This document shows, piece after piece, positions 25,679 through 34,781 of a stretch of DNA of 64,000 nucleotides. Where the stretch lies: the NCBI GenBank assembly GCA_964344145.1, contig CAYFME010000004.1, positions 1 through 64,000 of the forward strand, in the 5' to 3' direction. The DNA is from JABJOE01 sp964344145 (GTDB lineage Bacteria > Patescibacteriota > Patescibacteriia > UBA9934). Made by a program: the position numbers and the translations under genes. Each line of letters begins with the position of its first letter. Position 1 is the stretch's first letter. A model generated the notes under the pieces. The model saw only the letters and a list, made by a program, of their open reading frames with translations, was not told the DNA's origin and made no database searches.

Positions 25679-27691
25679 CTACTCTCCCGCACGCAGAACC
25701 TTGCGCGTCTTGATATACCATTCGTTTACGCGCGAGAATCGGTCGGATGGATTGGAGATGATGGTCAGCTCCACACCCTGCAATTGCTCGGCGACGAAGT
25801 AGGTGTACTGGGGTTGGTACAGAAGAACCGCGGGCGTTGCTGCGAGGATGGATTCTTGAATTTGACCGTAAAGATCGGCTCGCTCTGTCTCATCCGTGCT
25901 AGTGCGTGCCTGCACGATCAGTTCATCAACGTCGCTATCTTCATATCCTGAAAGGTTGAGCCCTGGATAGTCGCTTTGGGAAGAGTGCCAGAAGGCGTAG
26001 AGATCCGGATCAATACGGTAGAGCTCTCCTGAAAGCAGGATATCATAGGAACGATTGCGCAGAGTGTCGTTATGTAGCGTGCTGCTGTCAACGGCGGTGA
26101 TGTCGACATGTACGCCAACAACTTCCCATTGGGATTTGAGCAGTTCTGCCACGGTGACGAGCTCTGGGGTGTTAAGCGTGACGAGCTCGAGCGAGAGGGC
26201 GGTGCCGCTTTTCTCACGCACGGTTGATTCTACGACTTCCTCTTCTACGACCTCTTCCGCCACTTCTTCCTCTTCGGTCTCTTCAACCCCCTCATCCTCA
26301 GACGCTTCTTCCGTTTCCTCAACTTCTTCCTCGACGGTCTCGCCGTCTTCACCTTCCTCGGTCGTTTCTTCGCTTTCCTCTTCTACCTCTTCCTCTTCTT
26401 CAGGTTCCTGCGAAGGTAGCTTCCATCCAGCGCCAAGGAGAAGTTCCTCAGCGGCAGAAATATCAAACGACGTTGGTTCAAACTCACCCGCTCCAAGCAT
26501 GCCAGGAACAAGGAATGAGCCAATCTGTGATGCATAGCCAAAGACGGCTTCATCAATGATGGTCTGCGTGTCGGTCGCGTGCGAGAGCGCCTCGCGAACG
26601 TCTTGGTCAGACAAAATGTCGCTATCAAGATTGAAGAAGGCTGCGGTGTATTGCGTCATTCCTGGTGTGACCAAGATGCCATCTACGTCCTCTTGCAGCT
26701 CGGCGACAAGGGCGGACGGGACGAATCCAACACCCTCCACATTGTGGTTGCGCAGCGCATCAAGAGCGGCCTCGTTGCTTGGGTAGAACTTAAACGTCAG
26801 GGTTTCTAGATATCCAGCCTCACCGTGATAGTCTTCGTGGCGGACCAGGCTGTAGCTGATCACCGATCCCTTCGAGTCCTTCACAAGCTTTTCAAACTGA
26901 TACGGACCAGAGCCGACCGGTTTGGTGTTGAGCTCTGTGAGCGTGGCATTCACTGCGGGGATTTCCTGCCAGATGTGGGATGGCAAAATACCAACGGTGA
27001 GATAGGCGAGGAATGGGGCGAATGGTTCGGAGAGCGTGAATCGAACCGTGCGTTCATCAATCTGTTCAACAACGGCATCGGCAAACTGACCCTCGAGTGG
27101 ACTGCGGTAGTCCATGTTTTGAATGGCACTGATGGTAAAGACGACATCGTCAGCTTGCACACGACCGCCATCGTGCCAACGCGCATCCTCACGCATGACA
27201 AACGTGTATTGCGTTCCGTCTTCCGAAATTTCGTAGGACTCGGCAAGGTCCGTTGTGAGACCATCTTGTGTATCAAAGGTCATCAGACCGCTGAAGATGA
27301 GCTGTGTGAGGTCGGCATCTACATCGCTCACGCCAGCGTAGAGCGGATTGATGAGCTGTGGCGCTCCAACAACGCCTTCCGTGTACTCGCCACCAACGGC
27401 TGGTACGGTTACGCGCTGGGCATTGATCAGATGTCGAACAAGAAAGAATCCCGCTACAACAATCAGGGCAACACCCACCGCTGCCAACACGCGTTCGCGC
27501 TTGGAAAGCAGCAGAGGGAGGTACTTCATCTGTTCTTTGCTTGGTAGCTTCTTTGTCTCGCGTGCGCTCATGACCTGCGCCATGGCAAGATTTGTATCTG
27601 CCCGCTTAGCGCGCGCGCCGCGGTTGCCAAACTGGCGCCATCGGCTGACGAGACGTTTTACAAGATGGTCGAGTTGTTGTCGTATGCTCAT
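25679..27691 (-). CDS. Extracellular solute-binding protein family 5 (peptide-binding), with acidic insertion
   Basis: Membrane-anchored substrate-binding protein, 670 aa, of the kind that serves oligopeptide ABC importers. A cytoplasmic N-terminus of about 65 residues precedes a membrane helix (VLAAVGVALIVVAGFFLV). The SBP_bac_5 domain follows (LAESYEISEDGTQYTFVMRE; KPVGSGPYQFEKL). Residues about 428-488 are almost pure Glu with Val/Thr/Ser, set inside the domain between GAGWKLPSQEP and the last lobe. No permease or ATPase genes are adjacent. The start at 27691 (MSIRQQ) is preferred over the ATG inside the palindrome at 27699. Confidence 0.85.
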   Translation of the reverse strand: MSIRQQLDHLVKRLVSRWRQFGNRGARAKRADTNLAMAQVMSARETKKLPSKEQMKYLPLLLSKRERVLAAVGVALIVVAGFFLVRHLINAQRVTVPAVGGEYTEGVVGAPQLINPLYAGVSDVDADLTQLIFSGLMTFDTQDGLTTDLAESYEISEDGTQYTFVMREDARWHDGGRVQADDVVFTISAIQNMDYRSPLEGQFADAVVEQIDERTVRFTLSEPFAPFLAYLTVGILPSHIWQEIPAVNATLTELNTKPVGSGPYQFEKLVKDSKGSVISYSLVRHEDYHGEAGYLETLTFKFYPSNEAALDALRNHNVEGVGFVPSALVAELQEDVDGILVTPGMTQYTAAFFNLDSDILSDQDVREALSHATDTQTIIDEAVFGYASQIGSFLVPGMLGAGEFEPTSFDISAAEELLLGAGWKLPSQEPEEEEEVEEESEETTEEGEDGETVEEEVEETEEASEDEGVEETEEEEVAEEVVEEEVVESTVREKSGTALSLELVTLNTPELVTVAELLKSQWEVVGVHVDITAVDSSTLHNDTLRNRSYDILLSGELYRIDPDLYAFWHSSQSDYPGLNLSGYEDSDVDELIVQARTSTDETERADLYGQIQESILAATPAVLLYQPQYTYFVAEQLQGVELTIISNPSDRFSRVNEWYIKTRKVLRAGE

Positions 27692-27698
27692 GACGGTA

Positions 27699-27728
27699 CG
27701 TAGGGGCACGGCATGCCGTGCCCCTACG
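27699..27728. repeat. 30-bp perfect palindrome between secG and the binding protein
   Basis: CGTAGGGGCACGGCA and its exact reverse complement, with no loop. It could form a strong hairpin and end secG transcription, or be a REP-like mobile palindrome. It does not resemble families 1 or 2. Confidence 0.85.
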
Positions 27729-27735
27729 ATTCGTC

Positions 27736-27945
27736 TTAATTCAAAACGTTCACGAGCGCAACGCCCAGGAACAAAATCGCAAGAATAATCGTTGTGTGGT
27801 AGAGCTTCTTCTCAACACCACGCTTTGTGCGCTGCACGTCTCCACCTCCACCAAACACGGCACCAAGACCGGCGCTGCTGGACTGCATCAGGATAGCTCC
27901 TGTGAGCAGTAGGGCTAAAATCAATTGGATGATGTCAAATACCAT
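27736..27945 (-). CDS. secG: Preprotein translocase subunit SecG
   Basis: Small component of the SecYEG channel, 69 aa, two membrane helices (FDIIQLILALLLTGAILMQ and TTIILAILFLGVALVNVL) around the conserved SSSAGLGAVFGGGG loop. TAGAGT 9 nt above the ATG suggests a leaderless mRNA. Confidence 0.92.
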   Translation of the reverse strand: MVFDIIQLILALLLTGAILMQSSSAGLGAVFGGGGDVQRTKRGVEKKLYHTTIILAILFLGVALVNVLN

Positions 27946-28015
27946 AGCGAGAAAACTCTAGCAGTGAAGGGGGTTTATGTCAACGGTCTCTATGATCATG
28001 ATATCATATTCTCAT

Positions 28016-29611
28016 ATGCGGAGGATGAGCGCGTTTTTTATCGCTATCATGACTGTGTCGATGCTCTTTGGCTCGGCGGGCGTTGTGTTTGCTGATGATG
28101 GATGTGAATGTTGGTGTAAGACTTCCGATGGTGCGCAGCAAGTTGAAGGGAAGGAGACGGTTGATTCGTCGACTGACTGTCGTACCGCGTGTGACGATTC
28201 TGGTTGGGGATATTCGATGTGCTCTACGACAGGCTCGTCGCCAGCGGATAACGATAAGTGCTGGTCGCAGTATGAGTGCGAAAATAACATGGCGGAGATT
28301 GATGGAGCCGAGGTTCCGTACGAGTGGGACACGACGCAAGCCAAGGAGTGTATCAACGGAGAGAGTTATTGTTATCGTCCAGCTGAAGCTGTTGAGTTGA
28401 GTGTTCTCATTGGCGAGACAACGGAAGTTGATAGCATCGGTGACTACATTAACGTTGCGTACAACTTTTTGCTTCCCGCTGGCGCCATGCTTGCGGTGGT
28501 GATGCTGATGATCGCCGGGCTGCAGTACATGGTGGCGCGCGGAAATCCTGATCGTATCGGGAAGGCCAAGACTCGCATTCGCAATGCGGTCACCGGAATC
28601 ATTCTCTTGCTACTTGCCGCAACGTTTGCCCAGTTCATGGATCCAGCACTCACCAATCTTAACCGTCTCACGCCTCCGGCTATCCGTACGGTTGTGTTCA
28701 TTGATCCAGATTCAACCTGCGAGGCGATGACCGCGGCTGGATTGACGATCACCGCGGATGTTTCCGGGCAGGAGAATTGCGGCGATACGGGGACGATCGC
28801 CGACACGGGAGACGTTGAGGCAACCGTTCAAGTTGGGGACCCTTGTAAGTTCACTGGTTGTGAGGGGGATTTCTATACGTGTGTCGCAACAACGGTGAGT
28901 GATACAGGCTTTGACTGCTTGCGCTGCCGTGAAGTCTACTCAACCATCACCGGCTCAGTGGGTGCCGACCCAGGGAGTTCGATGTGCGGACGATTGCTCG
29001 ATACAGACAAACAGGATGAGTTGTTGGCGGAAGCGAGCAGTACGGATACAGCTGAGAAACTGTATTGCATCTATTACGACGCCCCAGTGCTCGACAATAG
29101 CTTCAATGCTTGTACCGAGATTGTGTATCCAGACGGATCAGACACGTTAGATTGCGCAGCGCTCAGACAAGATGCGCTCGCAGATGACAGTTACGGCTGT
29201 CGAGCGTATGATTTGGTGCAGTCAGCGTACGAGGCCGGGGATGAGTCTTTGTTTGATGACGGGTATACAAACGAGATTGATGATCGTCTTGGAGCCGACG
29301 ATGACTTTCCGCTGCTGACACAAATCTGTGAGTCGGATCCATGTGGTTTGGGGCCGGACAACGGCGAGGGGTGTAGGGTGTTTACTAGTGCTACGGATAT
29401 AGAAGAGATCTCAGACGAAGCGCTCGCCAACATGAGTATCACCGACCAGGCCGCGCTGTCAGCTATCCTGGCCGGGGATACGATTGCCGACTGGCTTGGG
29501 GGCGCAGCGGTAGACACCTTTGCAAACTGTGCGAACAGCACCTCTGCCTATGGTTGGTACTACTGTAAGGACGTCTACGGAAATGAGGTTGACTGCAACC
29601 CAACGTGGTGA
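28016..29611 (+). CDS. Cys-rich membrane protein with VirB2/TrbC-like pilin segment (531 aa)
   Basis: An N-terminal signal sequence (MRRMSAFFIAIMTVSMLFGS) is followed by a Cys-rich extracellular part (DDGCECWC). Two membrane helices come next (LLPAGAMLAVVMLMIAGLQY; RIRNAVTGIILLLLAATFAQ) joined by a short basic loop ARGNPDRIGKAK. This pattern is common in CPR genomes and resembles type IV secretion pilins. A further 330 residues with many cysteines follow, probably disulfide-bonded outside. The start is the leaderless ATG 8 nt below TATCAT. A role in DNA uptake or attachment is only an inference. Confidence 0.7.
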   Translation: MRRMSAFFIAIMTVSMLFGSAGVVFADDGCECWCKTSDGAQQVEGKETVDSSTDCRTACDDSGWGYSMCSTTGSSPADNDKCWSQYECENNMAEIDGAEVPYEWDTTQAKECINGESYCYRPAEAVELSVLIGETTEVDSIGDYINVAYNFLLPAGAMLAVVMLMIAGLQYMVARGNPDRIGKAKTRIRNAVTGIILLLLAATFAQFMDPALTNLNRLTPPAIRTVVFIDPDSTCEAMTAAGLTITADVSGQENCGDTGTIADTGDVEATVQVGDPCKFTGCEGDFYTCVATTVSDTGFDCLRCREVYSTITGSVGADPGSSMCGRLLDTDKQDELLAEASSTDTAEKLYCIYYDAPVLDNSFNACTEIVYPDGSDTLDCAALRQDALADDSYGCRAYDLVQSAYEAGDESLFDDGYTNEIDDRLGADDDFPLLTQICESDPCGLGPDNGEGCRVFTSATDIEEISDEALANMSITDQAALSAILAGDTIADWLGGAAVDTFANCANSTSAYGWYYCKDVYGNEVDCNPTW

Positions 29612-29646
29612 TTTGAACACTTTTTCGCGAACCTCACTTGGCACTC

Positions 29647-29675
29647 TTGCCAGCTATCAAATAACCTGCTATGCT
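29647..29675 (+). promoter_or_regulatory. Promoter of uvrA
   Basis: TTGCCA (29647-29652), 17 nt, TATGCT (29670-29675). The start codon chosen for uvrA is about 34 nt below. Confidence 0.6.
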
Positions 29676-29708
29676 GCCAAGCGCTTTAGTCTTTTGACCA
29701 AAACGTTT

Positions 29709-32573
29709 GTGAAGCATGAGTCCCTTGCGATCCGCGGTGCGCGGGTCCACAACCTCAAAAACATCAATTGCGACATTCCTAAGAACAAACTTGTTGTGTT
29801 TACGGGACTGTCTGGCTCGGGAAAATCCTCTCTTGCCTTTGACACGATCTATGCCGAAGGACAGCGACGCTACATGGAGTCACTGTCGTCTTACGCGAAA
29901 CAGTTTTTAGAACTTCAAGATAAACCAGACGTTGATGAGATCGTCGGCTTGTCACCAACGATTGCCATTGACCAGAAATCTTCCTCGCACAATCCACGTT
30001 CAACCGTTGGAACGGTGACCGAGATTTACGATTACCTGCGCGTGCTTTTCTCACGCGTCGCTCAACCGCATCATCCAGAATCCGGTGAGCTGATTCGCAA
30101 AAATACCCTCGACGACTTAGCCCAAGAGATTATTGAGGCTGCCAAGTCAGACGAGGTCTTGTTGTTTGTACCGATGGTGCAGGATCAAAAGGGCGAGCAC
30201 AATCAGGTTTTGGTTGCTGCGAAGAATGCTGGCTTTAAAGAGGTGCGCTACGACGGTCTTACGATGGATCTGGACGAGGCGATTGCCATGAAAAAGCACA
30301 AGAGCAAGAAGCACTCGATTGAGATTCTCGCTCAGCGCTTTGAGGGCGGTCAGGATATTCCGATCGAGCGTATGCGCGTGATCCTCGAGCAGGCGCTGGA
30401 CCTTGGAAACGATCAACTGCTGATGTATCGCGATGATACGGGTGATGAGGTTGAGCTGGTACGTGGATACAATCTGCCCGGTGGCATGCGCATTCCAACT
30501 CCGGAGCCACGCTTGTTCTCGTTCAACTCGCCACACGGCGCGTGTCCCGACTGTACCGGTCTTGGCATGAAGTTGGTGCTTGAGCCAGATTTGGTGATTC
30601 CAAACAAACGTCTCACGCTCGCGCAAGGAGCGGTGAAGCCATGGAGTCGCATCGCCGGCAATCAAAACGGCTACATGGAGATGCTCAAGGCCGTTTCAAA
30701 GAAGAAGAAGTTTAGCTTGAACAAGGAGCTTGAGACCTTCTCGCAGGAGAAGATGGACGTCTTGATGTACGGAACGGGAGATGACGTGTACGACGTGGCT
30801 GGTCGCGAGCTGACGTTCCCGGGTGTGGTCGGCATGCTGGAGGCAAAGTACAAGGAGACGAGCAGCGAGTATGTTCGCAAGGAGCTTGAGAGCTACATGC
30901 GCTCGATGGTGTGTCCTGACTGTGGCGGAAAGCGACTGCGCAAGGAGGTGCTGATGTTCACCATTGGTGGGACGTCGATTGCAGATGTAGTCTCACGACC
31001 GATTGAGGATGTGGTTTCATTCTTCGATGAGATTTTAGTAGCCACAAAGAAGGGTGGGGACAACGGAACAGTGCAGAAGGTGCTGTCCGAGGCGGAGCAG
31101 AAAGTGGTGGAGCGTGTGGCGCGCGAGGTGCACGAGCGCGTGAAGCATTTGGTGGACGTTGGACTTGGCTATCTTACGTTGGATCGTGCGGCGATGTCCC
31201 TCTCGGGTGGTGAGTCACAGCGCGTGCGCTTGGCTACACAGCTTGGCGCGGCGCTCTCTGGCGTGATCTATGTATTGGACGAGCCGTCGATTGGACTACA
31301 TCCACGCGACAATGGTCATCTGATCGATACGGTGAAGCGTTTGCGCGACCTTGGAAACTCCGTGCTCGTTGTTGAGCACGATGAGGAGATGATCGAGGCG
31401 TCTGATTACGTGTTTGATATCGGACCAGGAGCAGGTGAGTACGGCGGACAGATCGTCTCGCACGGCACACCCTCGCAGCTGAAGAAAGACAAGGAGTCGC
31501 TGACCGGGCAATATTTGACCGGCAAGAAGTCGTTGACGGTTCCAAAGAAGGTGCGTCCAGGAAACAAGAAGAAGATTACGGTTGTGGGAGCGGTGGAGCA
31601 TAACCTGCAAAACGTCAGCGTGGACATTCCATTGGGAACACTCGTCTGCGTGACCGGAGTGTCGGGCTCGGGAAAGTCGACGTTGATTCTCGACATCCTC
31701 GGCCGAGCGCTTTCAAAGCATTTCTACCGCGCGAAGGCCTATCCTGGTCAGCACAAGGAGATTAAAGGTCTGAAGAACATCGACAAGGTCGTGACGGTCG
31801 ATCAGTCGCCAATTGGTCGCACGCCGCGATCAAACCCGGCAACGTACACAGGCGTCTTTACCGCGATTCGGGATCTCTTTACCGAGGTGCCAGAGGCAAA
31901 GCTGCGCGGATACGATGCAGGAAAGTTTAGCTTTAACGTGAAGGGTGGGGGACGCTGCGAGAACTGTTCTGGTGACGGACAGATTCGTATTGAGATGCAG
32001 TTCATGCCTGATGTGTACTCCGATTGTCCCGAGTGTTCTGGTCGTCGGTATGTGCCTGAGGTTTTAGAGATCCACTATCGTCAAAAGAACATCGCGGACG
32101 TGCTCGATATGACCGTGGACGAGGCACGACGCTTCTTTGCTAATCGCTCAAACATCTACGATAAGCTCAACGTCTTGCATGAAGTCGGTCTTGGCTACTT
32201 GAAGCTTGGACAGTCAGCGACTACGCTCTCAGGTGGTGAGGCGCAGCGAGTGAAGCTCGCGACCGAGCTTTCACGACGAGCGACAGGAAAAACGCTGTAC
32301 ATTCTTGATGAGCCTACGACCGGTCTGCACTTTGATGACGTCGGAAAGCTTCTGGGAGTCCTCCATGCATTGGTTGATAAAGGAAACACCGTGCTTGTGA
32401 TCGAGCACAGTACGGATGTGATGAAGTCCTCGGATTGGATTATTGATATGGGTCCGGAAGGGGGTGTGAAGGGCGGAGAAGTGGTCGGAGAGGGAACGCC
32501 AAAGGAGATTGCCAAGAAAAAAACGCATACGGGAAAGGCCTTGAAAGAGGCGATGGCAACGAAGAAGAAATAG
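29709..32573 (+). CDS. uvrA: Excinuclease ABC subunit A
   Basis: Damage-recognition ATPase of nucleotide excision repair, 954 aa. Two ABC modules: Walker A GLSGSGKSSLAFDTI near the N-terminus and GVSGSGKSTLILDIL in the second half; signatures LSGGESQRVRLATQLG and LSGGEAQRVKLATELS; zinc-binding pairs CPDC, CPDC, CENC and CPEC. The GTG at 29709 (MKHESLAIRGARVHN) fits the family; the open frame upstream is not conserved in character and overlaps the promoter. uvrB and uvrC are not in the window. Confidence 0.95.
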   Translation: MKHESLAIRGARVHNLKNINCDIPKNKLVVFTGLSGSGKSSLAFDTIYAEGQRRYMESLSSYAKQFLELQDKPDVDEIVGLSPTIAIDQKSSSHNPRSTVGTVTEIYDYLRVLFSRVAQPHHPESGELIRKNTLDDLAQEIIEAAKSDEVLLFVPMVQDQKGEHNQVLVAAKNAGFKEVRYDGLTMDLDEAIAMKKHKSKKHSIEILAQRFEGGQDIPIERMRVILEQALDLGNDQLLMYRDDTGDEVELVRGYNLPGGMRIPTPEPRLFSFNSPHGACPDCTGLGMKLVLEPDLVIPNKRLTLAQGAVKPWSRIAGNQNGYMEMLKAVSKKKKFSLNKELETFSQEKMDVLMYGTGDDVYDVAGRELTFPGVVGMLEAKYKETSSEYVRKELESYMRSMVCPDCGGKRLRKEVLMFTIGGTSIADVVSRPIEDVVSFFDEILVATKKGGDNGTVQKVLSEAEQKVVERVAREVHERVKHLVDVGLGYLTLDRAAMSLSGGESQRVRLATQLGAALSGVIYVLDEPSIGLHPRDNGHLIDTVKRLRDLGNSVLVVEHDEEMIEASDYVFDIGPGAGEYGGQIVSHGTPSQLKKDKESLTGQYLTGKKSLTVPKKVRPGNKKKITVVGAVEHNLQNVSVDIPLGTLVCVTGVSGSGKSTLILDILGRALSKHFYRAKAYPGQHKEIKGLKNIDKVVTVDQSPIGRTPRSNPATYTGVFTAIRDLFTEVPEAKLRGYDAGKFSFNVKGGGRCENCSGDGQIRIEMQFMPDVYSDCPECSGRRYVPEVLEIHYRQKNIADVLDMTVDEARRFFANRSNIYDKLNVLHEVGLGYLKLGQSATTLSGGEAQRVKLATELSRRATGKTLYILDEPTTGLHFDDVGKLLGVLHALVDKGNTVLVIEHSTDVMKSSDWIIDMGPEGGVKGGEVVGEGTPKEIAKKKTHTGKALKEAMATKKK

Positions 32574-32577
32574 TCCG

Positions 32578-32616
32578 AAAATAAAAGAACAGGCCATAAT
32601 GCCTGTTCTTTTATTT
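32578..32616 (+). terminator. Terminator of uvrA
   Basis: AAATAAAAGAACAGGC, loop CATAAT, GCCTGTTCTTTTATTT: a perfect 16-bp stem, active in both directions. Confidence 0.9.
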
Positions 32617-32638
32617 GGCTAACTTTAGCCACATACTC

Positions 32639-32667
32639 TTGACAAAAAGGCAAAAATATGCTAGTAT
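32639..32667 (+). promoter_or_regulatory. Promoter of the 145-aa GC-rich gene
   Basis: TTGACA (32639-32644), 17 nt, TAGTAT (32662-32667). An imperfect dyad, ATATGCTAGTATAT, lies over the -10 box. The 5' leader of about 115 nt contains several GC-rich hairpins. Confidence 0.85.
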
Positions 32668-32790
32668 ATGTTCGTTGGGCTGAGAGGCCCTTCCCGCAAG
32701 GAGCTGACCGTCGCGCAGTGCGGCGGAGGTGACCAAGCGGTTCTATGGAAATGGCGCCTACCGCAAGGGGGCGACCATACGGAGTGAGAG

Positions 32791-33228
32791 ATGAGCTGGA
32801 CTAACCCCGAGAGCGCGGACCTGCAGTACGACTACAACAACGGCGTGGTCGCTGTCCGCGTGGGCTCCAAGGGTGCCCTGGTGTCGCTGGCGCGCAAGCG
32901 CGGCAGCGACGAGTCGCAGGAGTTGGTGTGGGTGTTCTGCGACAGCGGCACCTACACTCAGGATAACGGTGACGTCATGGAGCGCTACCAGTACCGCGGT
33001 ATCCGTGTGGGTACCCGCGAAGACTGGAAGCGGTTCAAGCGCATGTGTGAGGAGGTCGGCGTGAGCGTCGCCTGCTGCGGCATGTACGTGCCCTGCAGCA
33101 ACGGGCAGCGCAACTACGGCCAGAACGACGACGGCCGCCCGATGGCGAGCTTCACCGACGACGAGATCGCCCGCTTGCGCTTCGATCTGCCGACCCGCCA
33201 GACCCTGATGGCCGAGCTGGCCGCCTGA
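32791..33228 (+). CDS. GC-rich orphan protein (145 aa)
   Basis: Starts MSWTNPESADLQYDYNNG. The first 45 residues pattern as beta strands (YDYNNGVVAVRVGSKGALVSL), followed by VWVFCDSGTYTQ and a helix ending VACCGMYVPCSNG, with four cysteines in all. CGGAG lies above the ATG. A single-gene unit with one of the best promoters of the window and a hairpin plus T tract below. No known domain recognised. Confidence 0.75.
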   Translation: MSWTNPESADLQYDYNNGVVAVRVGSKGALVSLARKRGSDESQELVWVFCDSGTYTQDNGDVMERYQYRGIRVGTREDWKRFKRMCEEVGVSVACCGMYVPCSNGQRNYGQNDDGRPMASFTDDEIARLRFDLPTRQTLMAELAA

Positions 33229-33259
33229 CCACAACCCCTCAACTTCAACCTCTAACCTG

Positions 33260-33311
33260 CCCCGCGCAGCGAGACCTCTCACGGCTCGTTCGTGCGGGGT
33301 CTTCGTTTTTT
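33260..33311 (+). terminator. Rho-independent terminator of the 145-aa gene
   Basis: CCCCGC pairs with GCGGGG, with an inner GCGAG/CTCGT stem; TCTTCGTTTTTT follows. Confidence 0.8.
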
Positions 33312-33332
33312 CTCCTTTCTCTTGAAAAACAA

Positions 33333-33465
33333 AAAATAGGATTTCACTTGAGGGAGCTCTGAGGACGATTTGCTTGGTCCCCCGCCTAAGGCGGGGGAAA
33401 TCGTCCGAAGCGCTAGACGAGCGGCCGCTGGAGCCGCTCGTCGTCCCGAAAGGAGATCCTATTTT
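33333..33465 (-). ncRNA. Candidate structured RNA, three-way junction
   Basis: An outer stem AAAATAGGAT (33333-33342) with ATCCTATTTT (33456-33465) encloses two perfect hairpins. One is GGACGATTT (33363) with AAATCGTCC (33398), extended by an 8-bp CCCCCGCC stem above a 7-nt one-sided bulge. The other is GACGAGCGGC (33416) with GCCGCTCGTC (33433). The rplS stop codon lies in the outer stem. Read on the minus strand, the structure follows rplS directly and is followed by T-rich sequence, so it may be its 3' UTR. The strand is uncertain. Confidence 0.5.
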
Positions 33466-34064
33466 GTTTCACTCTTCACCTCTTTCATCTTTCGCTTGAA
33501 GCGGCGCTTCTTGAATCCACGCTTCGTGCTCTTCTTGAGGAAGTTCAGCTTGGCACGTCGCACACGATACTTCTTCACCACTTCCACTTTCGTCACGTTT
33601 GGCGAGGACAATGGGTAGATCTTTTCAACCATCCAACCCTTTGAGTCCTTTCGCACCGTCATGGTCTTGGAAACGCCTCCGCCTTTCATGCCAATAACCA
33701 TTCCTTGGAAGACCTGAATGCGCTCGCGCTTGTCGCCCTTAGGTGAGACGTCCAGAATGCGCTCGTGAACGCGTACCATCATTCCTGGCGTAATGTCCTG
33801 GTAGGGGAGTTCTTTGACTTCCTCAGGGACGATTTCCTCTTCAGTCTCCTCGGACGCTTCGCGGCCGGTGATCTCTTCCTCCGAAACCTCTGCTGCCGGA
33901 GCCTCTGCCTCTGGGGCTTCCACTTCCGCAGCTTGCGCTTCTTCTTTTGGCTCAGCTTTTGATTCCTCAGCTGGCTTTTCTTCTGGAGCTGCTTCGGCCT
34001 GAGGCTCTACCTCCGGCGTCTCCTCTACCTTCTGCTCTTCATTTTTGTTCTCTTCATCACTCAT
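33459..34064 (-). CDS. rplS: Ribosomal protein L19 with acidic N-terminal extension
   Basis: 50S protein at the subunit interface. The L19 core begins near residue 84 (ITPGMMVRVHERI; VFQGMVIGMKGGGVSKTMTV; YPLSSPNVTKVEVVKK; basic end). Residues 1-83 are an acidic low-complexity tail of Glu, Ala, Pro and Lys not found in standard L19 of about 115 residues. The start MSDEENKN at 34064 is preceded by a TAACGA box; an upstream in-frame ATG at 34184 would add 40 residues without family resemblance. Confidence 0.93.
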   Translation of the reverse strand: MSDEENKNEEQKVEETPEVEPQAEAAPEEKPAEESKAEPKEEAQAAEVEAPEAEAPAAEVSEEEITGREASEETEEEIVPEEVKELPYQDITPGMMVRVHERILDVSPKGDKRERIQVFQGMVIGMKGGGVSKTMTVRKDSKGWMVEKIYPLSSPNVTKVEVVKKYRVRRAKLNFLKKSTKRGFKKRRFKRKMKEVKSETK

Positions 34065-34165
34065 AGGATGATCGTTAGATCGCCAGCGGAAGGGAGAGAA
34101 CCCCTTCATCCACGTATTTCTTAAGACGGCGGAATTGTAGAAAAAGTGGCGTTTTTTGTCAAGGT

Positions 34166-34197
34166 CAAGGTTAGACCTTGCCAAGGTTTAACCTTGG
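34166..34197. repeat. Twin-hairpin palindromic element, family 2
   Basis: CAAGGTTAGACCTTG and CCAAGGTTTAACCTTGG. It supplies the last codons and the TAA stop of the kinase gene on the minus strand. Confidence 0.85.
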
Positions 34198-34781
34198 AGA
34201 TGTCGTGCAATGGCAATAACTGTTTGTTCGAACACTTCGTCGATGGTGAGGTCGGATGTGTCGGTGACAACGTCAAAGTTTTCTAGATCGTATACGTTGA
34301 TGTTGTAATACCCTTGATAGCGTTTTTCTTCAGATGCTTTGCGCTCGGTATTTGCCTGTACAAGCTCCTCAACGGATCCGTATTTGTCTCGGTTGTCGTT
34401 TTTATCCTTCCAGATGCGTTGCGCAGCAGCTTGAGGATCAACAGCGAGGAAGACTTTCACATCTGGGTTTTCAACAAAGTACCAAGCTGTGCGCCCTTCA
34501 AATATACCGCGTTCGGTATGTATTGATTTTTCACGCTGCAGTTCATCCAAACGTCGATCAACCTCATCATCTTCATTAAGAAGTTTATTAAAGTCATCGA
34601 GTGAAAGGCCTTTTGCCGCGGCCTCGTCGCGCATCATTTGCCCAACGTAATTACGAGGGATTTCAAGCTTCTCTGCTAACTGTTTCGCAAACGTTGATTT
34701 TCCAGATCCAATATCGCCACTCACGGTGATGCGAAGTGGGGACGTGTTGTTGAGTTTTGCGATGGCTTCGTCAAAGGTCAT
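34188..34781 (-). CDS. Cytidylate-kinase-family P-loop kinase
   Basis: Nucleotide kinase of 197 aa. Walker A is GDIGSGKSTFAKQLAEKL (about residues 22-39); the lid and substrate region include NYVGQMMRDEAAAKG, and RGIFEGRTAWYF precedes a DxxVFLAVDP strand. It resembles the archaeal-type, short CMP kinase more than E. coli cmk. Its last residues (QG) and stop come from a palindromic element, so the original C-terminus may have differed. The start overlaps the stop of the pseudouridine synthase gene by 4 nt. Confidence 0.8.
   Translation of the reverse strand: MTFDEAIAKLNNTSPLRITVSGDIGSGKSTFAKQLAEKLEIPRNYVGQMMRDEAAAKGLSLDDFNKLLNEDDEVDRRLDELQREKSIHTERGIFEGRTAWYFVENPDVKVFLAVDPQAAAQRIWKDKNDNRDKYGSVEELVQANTERKASEEKRYQGYYNINVYDLENFDVVTDTSDLTIDEVFEQTVIAIARHLQG

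Noticed and set aside
27692..27709. Start of the peptide-binding protein inside the palindrome
   Set aside because: The six extra codons come from the hairpin; MSIRQQ at 27691 is the better start.
29520..29708. Longer UvrA N-terminus
   Set aside because: It overlaps the previous gene and the promoter; UvrA similarity begins at the GTG at 29709.
32680..32790. CTGAGA in the leader of the 145-aa gene as a TPP riboswitch
   Set aside because: The second conserved segment (ACCTGATC) and the pairing are missing, and the gene has no link to thiamin.
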